Source: Candidatus Methylacidiphilales bacterium (GTDB taxonomy: Bacteria > Verrucomicrobiota > Verrucomicrobiia > Methylacidiphilales > JANWVL01). Taken from it: DNA of 61,408 nucleotides. The stretch covers positions 1 to 61,408 of the forward strand of contig JANWVL010000112.1 of assembly GCA_025056655.1 (NCBI GenBank), given 5' to 3'. The notes under the pieces are model-generated. The model was not told where the DNA came from and did not search any database. It was given only the letters and a program-made list of their open reading frames with translations. A program made the position numbers and the translations under genes. This document shows, in pieces, positions 45,387-54,067 of the stretch (its first letter is position 1; each line of letters opens with the position of its first letter).

Positions 45387-47087
45387 TCAAGATTGCTTGC
45401 TTGCGGTTGTAGCTTGGGATGCGGTGGTGAAGTATTGGTTTAGCAACGATTCGATTGTTTTGCGGTCGGGGCGTTGTGTGGTTGAATCGACGGGGAGGGA
45501 GAGGGCAAGCACTTCGACGCTAAATCGGCGTTGCGCTTTGCGGATGAAGGTTGTGATGAGTTCTCTTTGCAAGTAGACAAAGCGGTTGAAATCGATGTCG
45601 ATGTTTTCGTTGTCTGTCAGTAATCCCCAAAACATCAATGCGTGCTGTCCTGAGGCAGGGTGAAAAAAGTTGAAGACATACCAGTCGATCTCTTTTCCGG
45701 CGATGGTGTAGCGTTCACGCGTGACTTTTCCTTTGGCTTGCCAGCCTACGCCGGGCATGCAAACGTCGGGGCGGTGCGTCAAAGCTCGACCGTTGGCGCG
45801 TGAGGTCTTCCAGAAAATGTGATAGCCCATGGGGCAGGGGAGATCGTTTTGTGGGACAAGGCAGCGAAACGATTTGCCATAGTCTGAGAGCAGAATTTTT
45901 TGGCTTTCAGGCTCGAGCTCGTTGATCTGGACGTTGGAGGTCTCTCTTAGTGCGTAATAGGGCTGTTGAAAGCCAGGATATAAAGCTTCGTGCACCAGAT
46001 ACCATAGGTGAGATAGGCCAAATAGTATGCTTGCGGTTGCAAGAAGGGGTTTGATTTTTTGTATCTTCGAAAATGGACTGGAACTCAATGTGGTTATCCA
46101 TTCTTTGAGTTGGGGAGGGACTGAAGTGGCTCCAGTTGGGGGGCTGACGGGGTTTTCTCTGCCGAGTATGCGACTGATTCCTAGTGCTAGAGCGGCTGCG
46201 GAGAGGATTAGGATGCCGAGGAATACGTAGCCGACGGTGTCGTGCCAGGTGTTGATGGCGTCTAGTCCTTGGTAGTTTGCAATGAGGCAAAGCGTGAGTG
46301 TGCGGAGAAGATTTATTGGAAATGTGATCAGGAGCGCGGCGATGAAGAAGGCGAGGCGTGCGAGAAGTTTCAACGAGAAAAATTCTCCAAAGACAAATCC
46401 GAGCATGACTGCTGTCTGTAGGGAGCGAATTCCGCTGCAGGCTTCATCTATACCTACAGGGCCTACAGCTAGGTGCACAATCTGTCCTTGAGCTTGAGCT
46501 GGGATTCCTAAGATATTGAGGACTTCGGCGGCGTTGGCCGCAACATGAAGCATCAAGGATTGCGTTAGGCTTACTTCGAGGGCGCTTGGCCATGGCACTG
46601 CTGTGAAGAAGAGGAGCATTGGGAAACACATTATACTCCACAGTTTTCTGCCTCCGATAGCCCATAAATAAAGGGATGTGAGGCTGAATGCGATTCCTGC
46701 GATGAGCCAGTTCAGCGGTCTCCAATAAATCGGCGTCTGCCGCACAAGCTCGATCAAAGGCACAAGAAAGACGGTGCCGGCGCTCGTTGCGAGAAAGAGC
46801 AACATGGCTTGTGGCGATGGTTCATATGTTGGCAGCTGTTGTCCGCGATCTGTCCAGCGTCGCCAGCCAAAGTAAGCGCAAAAAAGCGGAACAAACCAGC
46901 CGTATGAGTAGGCTTCTGTGTTTTCCCAATCGCCTGCGCAGGCCCAAGCTGCCCATAGCCACCAGGCGGCTAGCCACAGTAGGGGGTAGGATTGATTTTG
47001 GAGTAGGGAATTGTCTGCTGGTGCTTTTTTAGTGGTTTCCGCGGGTGGGGATGGGGAGGGTTGGGGGTTGGCGGAGTTTTGTGGCAT
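45387..47087 (-). CDS. Exosortase with C-terminal EpsI-like domain
   Basis: This 566-residue multi-pass protease/transpeptidase is predicted to process proteins bearing a PEP-CTERM-like sorting tail. The active-site Cys217 is in GIDEACSGIRSLQTAV, Arg262 in NLLRTLTLCLIA, and His282 in WHDTVGYVF, the exosortase triad. After the TM core (~30-310), residues ~385-545 resemble EpsI (FRCLVPQ, THRPDVCMPGVGW, YVFNFFHPASGQHALMFW). The first ~30 residues are Pro/Ser-rich and cytoplasmic. No sorting substrate is seen in the window. Confidence 0.9.
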   Translation of the reverse strand: MPQNSANPQPSPSPPAETTKKAPADNSLLQNQSYPLLWLAAWWLWAAWACAGDWENTEAYSYGWFVPLFCAYFGWRRWTDRGQQLPTYEPSPQAMLLFLATSAGTVFLVPLIELVRQTPIYWRPLNWLIAGIAFSLTSLYLWAIGGRKLWSIMCFPMLLFFTAVPWPSALEVSLTQSLMLHVAANAAEVLNILGIPAQAQGQIVHLAVGPVGIDEACSGIRSLQTAVMLGFVFGEFFSLKLLARLAFFIAALLITFPINLLRTLTLCLIANYQGLDAINTWHDTVGYVFLGILILSAAALALGISRILGRENPVSPPTGATSVPPQLKEWITTLSSSPFSKIQKIKPLLATASILFGLSHLWYLVHEALYPGFQQPYYALRETSNVQINELEPESQKILLSDYGKSFRCLVPQNDLPCPMGYHIFWKTSRANGRALTHRPDVCMPGVGWQAKGKVTRERYTIAGKEIDWYVFNFFHPASGQHALMFWGLLTDNENIDIDFNRFVYLQRELITTFIRKAQRRFSVEVLALSLPVDSTTQRPDRKTIESLLNQYFTTASQATTASKQS

Positions 47088-47298
47088 GGCTCTTGAGAGC
47101 TTTGGTTGCTAGCTTATGCGTTCTTTTGTGCTAGGCAATGAATCCGTTTTGTGGGCGGTTTGGGGGTGTTTTGGGTGGGTGTGTTGTGGAGTTTCTGGAA
47201 GTTACAGGTGGTGAGGGGGGGTGGGTTTGGGTTGTGGTTTGTGTTGCAGGTGAAGCTTGACGGTGATTTTGAGAGGGGGTAGGTATGTGTTTTTGTGT

Positions 47299-47387
47299 GG
47301 AGCTGTGGCTGAGAGGCCGAAAGCGGCGGTTTGCTAAACCGTTAGACGGGTAAAACCGTCTCGAGGGTTCGAATCCCTCCGGCTCCG
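47299..47387 (+). tRNA. tRNA-Ser (GCU)
   Basis: An 89-nt cloverleaf with a long variable arm (GACGGGTAAAACCGTC), acceptor GGAGCTG/CGGCTCC, anticodon loop TTGCTAA (GCU, reading AGC/AGU) and T-loop GGTTCGAATCC. CCA is not encoded. Confidence 0.96.
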
Positions 47388-47591
47388 ATTGTTTGGGGTT
47401 GTTTTGAGGTGTGTGGGGGGGGCGTTGTCGTTGTGGTGTGTTGCGAAAATGGGGCTTGGGTATTTGTTGGGGAGTAGGTTTGTGGTGGGTTGTTTATGGG
47501 TTTGCTTGGTTTTGAGGAGTGGAAAGGAAGATGGGGGTGTTGTGTGTTGGGGTTTTGATGTGTTGTTGGTTTGGGTTTTGTGGAGTGGGGG

Positions 47592-47670
47592 TGGTGGGCC
47601 CTACAGGGCTCGAACCTGTGACCTTCTGATCCGTAGTCAGACGCTCTGAATCCGACTGAGCTAAGGGCCC
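47592..47670 (-). tRNA. tRNA-Arg (ACG)
   Basis: Minus-strand cloverleaf: acceptor GGGCCCT/AGGGCCC, anticodon loop CTACGGA (ACG, needs TadA inosine) and T-loop GGTTCGAGCCC. Unlike the other tRNAs here it carries an encoded CCA (47592-47594). It faces tRNA-Ser; the ~200-nt G/T-rich gap between them shows no gene. Confidence 0.95.
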
Positions 47671-47789
47671 GTGTGTGTTCGAGTTTAGATTAGGAGTTAG
47701 AAGGCTTGCTGTAAATTGTTAAATTGTTTGTTGAGGGGTTTTGGGGTGTGTGGATTGTAGGCATTTGTGGGGGGTGTGGGCAATGGTTT

Positions 47790-48707
47790 TTATTCGGTGT
47801 CGGGTTGGGGGGTGATTTTGACTTGGTCGAGCTCGTATCGGGCTTGGCGGAAGTAGGTTTTGTCGCCGATGACTGTGGCTTGGATGTAGGCGGAGTAGTT
47901 GTAGTCGTCGGCGATGAGCATGGTGTTGGCGTCTAGGGTGAATTGGCTGATGCCGCGGTAGACGAAGGCGGCGTTGGTTTTTTTGGAGAGGATGGCTTCT
48001 TCGGCTTGGTTTTGTTTGGCGGCTTCGAGGAGGGTTTCGATTTCGTCGGGGTCTGTGGAGGAGGCTGTGATGAGGGTGATCCAGGGGCGACCGTCTTGGA
48101 TTTTGGCTTTTTGGATTTCTAGGGTGAGGGTGTAGGTGACGTCGGGGAGGCCTGGGAGGGGGAGTTGGCGTTGGATGCGTTGGCCGATTTTGAGTGTTTT
48201 TCCGGCGAGGTAGCCGAGGCGGCGGTCCCATTCTTCTTTTTGGTTGGTGAACATTTTTTGTGGGGTGTTTTCTGCGCGGAAGGCTTCGCGGTCGGCTTCG
48301 GGTATGGCTTGGAGGGCTTGTTGGAGGAGTTGGTCGTTGCCGTGGACTTCGAGGAGGGAGCCGTGGGGGTCGATGATGTAGGTGAGGGTGATGCCTTGGT
48401 AGAAGGAGCCTGCTGGGGTGGTGACGGGTTTGTTGTCTTGTTGGGCGGTGATGGATTGGACGGTGCGGATGAGGGCGAAGTTGTCGGCTTCGCGTTCGTG
48501 GTGGAGGAGGGTGCGCCAGGTTTCTTGGTAGGTGGATGTGGTGATGCCGTTGTCGGTGATGACTCGGCGGGTGCGTTCTTCGATGAATTTTTTGTGTAGG
48601 GGTGGGTTGAAGCGGAATTTGATGTTTTGTGGGTATGCGGGGGTGCTTAGGAGGAGTGGGATTGTGAGGATGAGGGTGAGTGGGGGGATGGGATTGGGTC
48701 GTGGCAT
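47790..48707 (-). CDS. Exported hypothetical protein
   Basis: This 305-residue protein has a signal peptide (IPPLTLILTIPLLLSTPAYP) and a beta-rich body with KFRFNPPLHKKFIEERTRRV, TLTYIIDPHGSLLEVHG and LEIQKAKIQDGRPWITLITA. It resembles exported beta proteins of the DUF6263 kind (repeated long strands with a WTLE-like core), but this match is weak. It is last in the purD operon, 4 nt after the fusion gene. Role unknown. Confidence 0.7.
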   Translation of the reverse strand: MPRPNPIPPLTLILTIPLLLSTPAYPQNIKFRFNPPLHKKFIEERTRRVITDNGITTSTYQETWRTLLHHEREADNFALIRTVQSITAQQDNKPVTTPAGSFYQGITLTYIIDPHGSLLEVHGNDQLLQQALQAIPEADREAFRAENTPQKMFTNQKEEWDRRLGYLAGKTLKIGQRIQRQLPLPGLPDVTYTLTLEIQKAKIQDGRPWITLITASSTDPDEIETLLEAAKQNQAEEAILSKKTNAAFVYRGISQFTLDANTMLIADDYNYSAYIQATVIGDKTYFRQARYELDQVKITPQPDTE

Positions 48708-48711
48708 GAGT

Positions 48712-50874
48712 TTAGAAGGGGAGGGGGAAAGATTTCGCGAGCTGGATGACTTCTTGGCGGATGGACTGGAGTGAGTGGGGGTCGTGGCGGTGGTGGATTG
48801 CGCTGTGGATGAGGTGGGCGATTTGGGTCATTTCTTTTTGTTTGAAGCCGCGGGTGGTGACGGCTGGTGTGCCGAGGCGTATGCCGCCGCTTTTGATGGG
48901 GGGTGTGGGGTCAAAGGGGATGGTGTTTTTGTTGACGGTGATGCAGACGGTGTCGAGGAGTTCTTGGACTTCTTTACCGGTGAGGCCTGTGGGGCGGAGG
49001 TCGACGAGGATGAGGTGGTTTTCTGTGGTGCCTGAGACGATGCGGTAGCCGAGGTTTTTTAATTCTTGGCAGAGGGTTTGGGCGTTGAGGAGGACTTGTT
49101 GTTGGTAGGATTTGAATGATGGGGATAGTGCTTCTTGGAGGCATACGGCTTTGGCGGCGATGACGTGCATCAGGGGGCCGCCTTGGATGCCGGGGAAGAG
49201 TTGGGCGTCTATTTCTTTGGCGTATTGTTGGCGGCAGAGGATGAGGCCGCCGCGGGGGCCGCGGAGTGTTTTGTGGGTGGTGGTGGTGACGAAGTCGGCG
49301 TAGGGGACGGGGTTGGGGTGAAGGCCTGCGGCTACGAGCCCGGCGATGTGGGCCATGTCGATGAGGAGGAGGGCTTGCACGGATTGGGCGATGTGGGCGA
49401 GGCGGGGGAAGTCGATGATGCGGGGGTAGGCTGAGGCGCCGGCTGTGATGAGGCGGGGGCGGTGTTGATGGGCGAGTTTTTCGATGGTGTCGTAGTCGAG
49501 TGTTTCGTCATCGGGGCGGACGCCGTAGTGGATGACGTTGTAGAAGCGGCCGGAGAAGTTCATTTTGTGGCCGTGGGTGAGGTGGCCGCCGTGGGAGAGG
49601 TCCATGGTGAGGATGGTGTCGCCGGGTTTGAGGAAGGCGAAGTAGACGGCCATGTTGGCTTGGGAGCCGGAGTGGGGTTGGACGTTGACGTGTTCGGCGC
49701 CGAAGAGGGCTTTGGCGCGGTCGATGGCGAGTTGTTCGGCTTGATCGACGTGTTGGCAGCCGCCATACCAGCGGCGGCCTGGGTAGCCTTCGGCGTATTT
49801 GTTGGTGAGGCAGGAGCCTTGGGCTTCCATGACGGCGCGGCTGGTGAAGTTTTCAGAGGCGATTAGTTCGATGTGGGTGAGTTGGCGTTGGTGTTCGTTT
49901 TGGATGATGTCGAAGAGGGTTGGGTCGGTATGGCGTAGGGTGGGTGTGGATGAGTGGCAGGAGGACTCGATGTGGTGGATTTTTTCGATTCGTCGGGTGT
50001 GGCGACCTTGGGCGAATGGGGTGTTGAGCCAGGTGTTGAGGATGTCGGGGAGTTCTTTGGGTTTGATGAAGTCTGCGCCGAGGCAGAGGATGTTGGCGTT
50101 GTTGTGTTCTCTGGCGGAGGCGGCGGTTTTTGGGGTGTAGGCGACGGCGGCACGGATGCCGTTTATTTTGTTGGCTGCGATGCTCATGCCGATGCCGGAG
50201 CGGCAGATGAGGATGCCTGTTTGAGCTTGGCCTTTGACGATGGCTTGTGCGACGGCTTGGGCGTAATCGGGATAGTCTACGGAGTCTTCGGAGTGGGTGC
50301 CGAGGTCGAGGTAGGGGATTTGGTTTTTTTGGAGCCATTCGATGATGCGTTGTTTGATGGGATAGCCGGCGTGATCGGCTCCGATGGCGAGTGAGGTGGC
50401 GGTGCTTGAGTGGAGGGATTGGAGGATGTTTTTTTTGATGTGGTGTAGTGCTTCTTGGATTTCATCGCGGCAGGCGCGGTAGGCGTCGAGGGATTGGCCG
50501 ATGGGGTCGTTGACTTCGGGGTTCATTGAGGGGTGGGCTTCGGATTGATGTTCTTTGAGGAGGGCGATTTTTTCTGAGGCTTCGGGGAAGAGTAGTAGGA
50601 GTGTGTCGTAGTGGGAGTAGGTCATGGCGTAGATTTTATCGGCTTCGGCGATCATTTGTGGATCGATGGGGCGGCTGCGGAAGTGGCTGATGTCGATGCC
50701 GATTTCTTTCATGGCAGTGATGGCGTGGCTGCTGGGGGGTTGTCCTTCGGCGGCGGCTAGGCCTGCTGAGGAGACTTTGATTTCTGGGTGGTCGCGGAGG
50801 AGTTCGCGCATTAGGCCTTCGGCCATTGGGCTACGGCAGATGTTTCCGGTGCAGACGAAGAGGATTTTTTTCAT
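48712..50874 (-). CDS. glyA: Three-domain fusion: LMW protein phosphatase - RpiB - serine hydroxymethyltransferase
   Basis: The start at 50874 ([10 protein letters not shown]) gives 720 residues; the frame is open further upstream but only as Pro/Ser/Thr/His-rich nonsense. Residues 1-152: low-molecular-weight phosphatase, P-loop C8TGNICRS and the late acid in NPEVNDPIG. Ile12 stands where the arginine phosphatase YwlE has Thr, favouring phosphotyrosine. Residues 160-302: RpiB, with ADHAGYPIK, Cys224 in [14 protein letters not shown] and His257 in REHNNAN. Residues ~318-720: GlyA, with [33 protein letters not shown] and the PLP Lys535 in [14 protein letters not shown]. The domain order equals the gene order ywlE-ywlF-glyA in Bacillus subtilis. 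All three active sites look intact. Confidence 0.93.
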   Translation of the reverse strand: MKKILFVCTGNICRSPMAEGLMRELLRDHPEIKVSSAGLAAAEGQPPSSHAITAMKEIGIDISHFRSRPIDPQMIAEADKIYAMTYSHYDTLLLLFPEASEKIALLKEHQSEAHPSMNPEVNDPIGQSLDAYRACRDEIQEALHHIKKNILQSLHSSTATSLAIGADHAGYPIKQRIIEWLQKNQIPYLDLGTHSEDSVDYPDYAQAVAQAIVKGQAQTGILICRSGIGMSIAANKINGIRAAVAYTPKTAASAREHNNANILCLGADFIKPKELPDILNTWLNTPFAQGRHTRRIEKIHHIESSCHSSTPTLRHTDPTLFDIIQNEHQRQLTHIELIASENFTSRAVMEAQGSCLTNKYAEGYPGRRWYGGCQHVDQAEQLAIDRAKALFGAEHVNVQPHSGSQANMAVYFAFLKPGDTILTMDLSHGGHLTHGHKMNFSGRFYNVIHYGVRPDDETLDYDTIEKLAHQHRPRLITAGASAYPRIIDFPRLAHIAQSVQALLLIDMAHIAGLVAAGLHPNPVPYADFVTTTTHKTLRGPRGGLILCRQQYAKEIDAQLFPGIQGGPLMHVIAAKAVCLQEALSPSFKSYQQQVLLNAQTLCQELKNLGYRIVSGTTENHLILVDLRPTGLTGKEVQELLDTVCITVNKNTIPFDPTPPIKSGGIRLGTPAVTTRGFKQKEMTQIAHLIHSAIHHRHDPHSLQSIRQEVIQLAKSFPLPF

Positions 50875-50890
50875 TGGGTGATAGTGGTAT

Positions 50891-51937
50891 CTAAGAGCGG
50901 GATGGGGATGTTGGCAATGGTGGAGTCGGGGGTGTGTGGGGTTGGGAGGGGGGTGGGGGTTGGGTGGGTGTGGGGGTGAGGAGTGAGAGGGCTCGGAGGC
51001 TGTCCCATGCGATAAGAAGGGCTTGATCGGTGTGGATTGGGGTGGTGGGGGTGTTGGGGGGGATGGGTTTTTGTGGGTGGGTAGGGGGTGTGTAGAGGAA
51101 TAGGCGGCGGACTTGGCCTGTTTCGATGAGGTGTAGGCTTTGGGTGAGTTGTGAGAATGTTGTGTCGATGTTGTGGTGGGGTAGGATGGGTTTGTTGTAG
51201 GGGAGGGTGTTTTGGCGCCAGATGAGGGGACGGTGTGCGATGCTGATGAAGTCGCCTGAGGGTAACGCATACTCTTTGTAGGCTGCGACTCGTCCTGGGG
51301 TGGGTTGGCCGATGATCTGGGTGTGTGTGGGGGGAAGGATGTGGATGATTGCTTCGTATAGGCCGCTGGTGTGTTCGCTGGTGAGGATGCGGGTGGGGAT
51401 GGGGTTGGGTTGTGGGGTGGCGTGGACGAGGATTTTGTTTTTATCCCATTGTAGTGTGGCGGGGCCTTGGCCATCGAGTATGGCGAGGACTTTTGCATAG
51501 GTCTCTGTAGGGGTGCCTCCTTGGAGTCCGCGTAGGTCGATGATGAGGCCTTGGACTTTTCCTGAGCGCCAATATTGGAGGCGGCGTAGGGCGGAGGTTG
51601 AGAAGGTGGAGTCGAATGCGCGTGGTCGGAAATAGGCGATTTGTTGGGGGAGCATGGCTAGAATGGGGGGTAGGGAGGCGGGGCGGGATGCGAAGCGACG
51701 GATGAAGGCTCCTCCGCGGAGTGAGCGGATGAAGGTTTGCATGCGGAGGGCTGTGAGGGGTGGGCGGAGGGTTTGTGGATCGATGTAGTGGTCGGCGAGG
51801 ATTTTTTTGGCGAATTCGAGGTCGTTGATTTCGCGTTGGGAGATTGTTGTGGGGTCGGCGTGTGTTGGGTTGGTGATGAGGAGTATGCAGAGTAGGAGGG
51901 TGGGGATGGTAGGGGGAGGCGTGAGGTTGTGCGTCAT
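50891..51937 (-). CDS. Degenerate S41 (C-terminal processing) protease-like protein
   Basis: This 348-residue exported protein has a signal peptide ([17 protein letters not shown]). The middle resembles the S41 core: [19 protein letters not shown], then [16 protein letters not shown] and [20 protein letters not shown]. In active S41 enzymes these read (T)ASASE and GxxTxGK; here the serine position appears as Gly and the lysine as Arg, so it is probably inactive. The tail is a Pro/Thr-rich run. It overlaps purD by 4 nt and is 16 nt from the fusion gene. Alignment by eye only. Confidence 0.68.
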   Translation of the reverse strand: MTHNLTPPPTIPTLLLCILLITNPTHADPTTISQREINDLEFAKKILADHYIDPQTLRPPLTALRMQTFIRSLRGGAFIRRFASRPASLPPILAMLPQQIAYFRPRAFDSTFSTSALRRLQYWRSGKVQGLIIDLRGLQGGTPTETYAKVLAILDGQGPATLQWDKNKILVHATPQPNPIPTRILTSEHTSGLYEAIIHILPPTHTQIIGQPTPGRVAAYKEYALPSGDFISIAHRPLIWRQNTLPYNKPILPHHNIDTTFSQLTQSLHLIETGQVRRLFLYTPPTHPQKPIPPNTPTTPIHTDQALLIAWDSLRALSLLTPTPTQPPPPSQPHTPPTPPLPTSPSRS

Positions 51938-53190
51938 AGGTTTTGGGCGATGTCCTTGCGGTAGTGGCTTTTGGGGATCTGGATGGAACGAGCTAAGGCG
52001 TATGCGGTTTCACGCGCTTCGCGTAGGGATTGTGCCCATGCCGTGGCGGTGAGGATGCGGCCTGCAGCTACGCGCAGTGTGCCATCGGGGTGGCGGCGTG
52101 TCCCTGCATGGAAGATTGCGGTGGATGGGGGGAGGACGGTGGGGAGGGTGATGGGTGTGTGGAGGGTAGGTTGGTGGGGATAGCCTTCTGCTGCGATGAC
52201 GATGGCGGTGGAGGCGCGGGCGGGGTGGAGGCGGAGGGGGATTTGGTTTAGTGCGGCGTTTGCCGTGGCGTGGAAAAGTTCGTCGAGGGGTGTGGCGATG
52301 AGGGGGAGGATGGCTTGGGTTTCGGGGTCACCGAGGCGGACGTTGAATTCGAGGACTTGGGGGCCTTGGTCGGTGATCATGAGGCCTGCGTAGAGGATGC
52401 CGCGGTAGGAGATGGAGCGGTGTTGGAGTGTTTGGAGTAGGGGTGTGAAGATGGTGTGGTGAATTGTTTCGAGGATGGATGGGGTGAGCCAGGGAGCAGG
52501 TGCATAAGCACCCATGCCGCCGGTGTTGGGGCCGAGGTGATGGTCGTAGAGGCGTTTGTAGTCTTGTGCTGGTGGGAGATAGCGTAGAGTTGTGCCGTCT
52601 GTGAGGGCTATGATGGAGATTTCTCGGCCTTCGATGCGTTTTTCGATGAGCACTTTGTCTGCGGCTGAGCCGAGGATGCGTTGGTTGAAGAGGGCATCGA
52701 GGATGGAGTCGGATTCTTGATTATCTTTGGGAAGGAAAACGCCTTTGCCTGCGGCGAGGCCATCGGCTTTGATGACGTAGGGGGCGTTGAGTTGGCGTAT
52801 GGCTGAGCGGGCTGAGTGGAGGTCGGTGCAAGGGATGGCTGGGGGTGTGGGGATGTGTGCTTGGGTGAGGAGTTCTTTGCAGTATGTTTTGCTTGTTTCG
52901 AGGCGAGCGGCGGATTGATCGGGGCCAACGGTGGGGATGTTTAGGGCGCGGAGGCGGTCGGCTAGGCCCAGGCTGAGGGGGAGTTCGGGGCCGATGACAG
53001 CGAGGTCGGGGCGGTGTTGTGCTGCCCAGGTAGTGATTGAGTCGATTTGGTCTGGGTTGTAGGGGAGTGAGGTGGCGATGGATTCGGTGCCGGGGTTTCC
53101 TGGGGCGATGTAGAGGGAATGGTGTGGGTGGGAGAGAAAGTGGGCGATGGCGTGCTCGCGTGCGCCCTGTCCGATGATGAGGATTTTCAT
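51934..53190 (-). CDS. purD: Phosphoribosylamine-glycine ligase
   Basis: This GAR synthetase, step 2 of purine synthesis, joins phosphoribosylamine with glycine. At 418 residues it is standard. ATP-grasp features: KILIIGQGAREHAIAHFL, IAPGNPGT, YVIKADGLAAGKGVFL, YKRLYDHHLGPNTGGMGAY, GILYAGLMITDQGPQVLEFN and RLGDPETQAILPL. It consumes glycine, which the fused GlyA downstream can supply. It overlaps both neighbours by 4 nt. Confidence 0.96.
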   Translation of the reverse strand: MKILIIGQGAREHAIAHFLSHPHHSLYIAPGNPGTESIATSLPYNPDQIDSITTWAAQHRPDLAVIGPELPLSLGLADRLRALNIPTVGPDQSAARLETSKTYCKELLTQAHIPTPPAIPCTDLHSARSAIRQLNAPYVIKADGLAAGKGVFLPKDNQESDSILDALFNQRILGSAADKVLIEKRIEGREISIIALTDGTTLRYLPPAQDYKRLYDHHLGPNTGGMGAYAPAPWLTPSILETIHHTIFTPLLQTLQHRSISYRGILYAGLMITDQGPQVLEFNVRLGDPETQAILPLIATPLDELFHATANAALNQIPLRLHPARASTAIVIAAEGYPHQPTLHTPITLPTVLPPSTAIFHAGTRRHPDGTLRVAAGRILTATAWAQSLREARETAYALARSIQIPKSHYRKDIAQNL

Positions 53191-54065
53191 GGTTTGAGTG
53201 GTTCAGTGTGGGGAGGGGGGATGAGGGTTACGATAGTAGTGGTGTCGGGGAGGAGGTCTGGTCCGATGAGGAAGCCGTGTTCTTCTATGGGGACGATGTT
53301 TTTTTCGTATTTTAGAAAGGGTGCTGCGGGTCGTAGTTGGCTTTTTTGGTCGTGGGGGCGGAGTGCGTATTCGATGGGGATGACGATGGCAGGGTCGAGG
53401 TCGTAGATGATTTTATCTATGTCTTCTAGGCTAAGTTTGCGGTTGCCGATGGGAACGAAGAGGATGTCTGCACGACCTATGGTGGAGATTTCTTTTGGGG
53501 TGAGTGAATGACCGAGGGAGCCTAGGTGGACAATTTTCATTCCGTCTAGGGTGAAGAAGAATATGGTGTTGTGATCGGTGTGTGGGTTAGATGATTTTTG
53601 TTGACGGGTTGCGATGCCGTTAAAGATTATGCCAGAGGCGCGGTGAGTGCCGACGGCAACTGGGCCTCGAAAGATGAGGGGGTTGCCTGAGAGGAGTTCG
53701 GCGCCATCGTGGACTTTGTTTGAGTCGGAGATGAGGACGACGTCAGCTGCTAGGCCGTGTGGGAATTGGTATCCTGGTGTGCCTGGAGGAAAGGGGTTGA
53801 TCGCTATGCGGACTCCGGATGAGGAGGTGAGGTAGACGAAGGAACGGCCATACCATTCGATTTGGAGGCGTTTTTTGAGGATGGGTCGGTCTTTTTTGAA
53901 TGCGGTGGAGGGATGCGGGGTTTGAGCGTGGATCGTGGGGAAATGTTGAAGAGGTAGGAAGAGTAGAACTAGGGTGAGGATGGTATGGGATTTTCGATGT
54001 GTGGTGTTGTGTTGAAGGGTGGTGAGAGGGGTTTGACAATTTATGTTTAAAAAATTAAAAAGCAT
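53187..54065 (-). CDS. Exported MBL-fold-like protein lacking zinc ligands
   Basis: The frame opens at 54164; I prefer the ATG at 54065, which still leaves a 30-residue lead before the signal segment ILTLVLLFLPLQHFPTIHAQ. The body resembles UPF0173/YtkL-like MBL proteins (QIEWYGRSFVYLTSSSG, INPF, AADVVLIS, KIVHLGSLGHSLT, ILFVPIGNR). The expected THxHxDH reads SDSNKVH and the GD after the third ligand is GS, so most zinc ligands are missing. It is first in the purD operon and its start lies 2 nt from the divergent gene. Function unknown. Confidence 0.65.
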   Translation of the reverse strand: MLFNFLNINCQTPLTTLQHNTTHRKSHTILTLVLLFLPLQHFPTIHAQTPHPSTAFKKDRPILKKRLQIEWYGRSFVYLTSSSGVRIAINPFPPGTPGYQFPHGLAADVVLISDSNKVHDGAELLSGNPLIFRGPVAVGTHRASGIIFNGIATRQQKSSNPHTDHNTIFFFTLDGMKIVHLGSLGHSLTPKEISTIGRADILFVPIGNRKLSLEDIDKIIYDLDPAIVIPIEYALRPHDQKSQLRPAAPFLKYEKNIVPIEEHGFLIGPDLLPDTTTIVTLIPPPHTEPLKP

Positions 54066-54067
54066 CG

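Noticed and set aside
47388-47591. Possible small RNA between tRNA-Ser and tRNA-Arg
   Set aside because: The stretch is simply G/T-rich; no tRNA, SRP RNA, RNase P RNA or tmRNA pattern is visible.
47719-49866. Several Arg/Pro-rich minus-strand and Gly/Val-rich plus-strand ORFs
   Set aside because: They mirror the real minus-strand genes and exist because the region is extremely G-rich on the plus strand.
50875-51498. N-terminal extension of the phosphatase-RpiB-GlyA frame
   Set aside because: The extra 208 residues are Pro/Ser/Thr/His low complexity and overlap the S41-like gene; the phosphatase starts cleanly at 50874.
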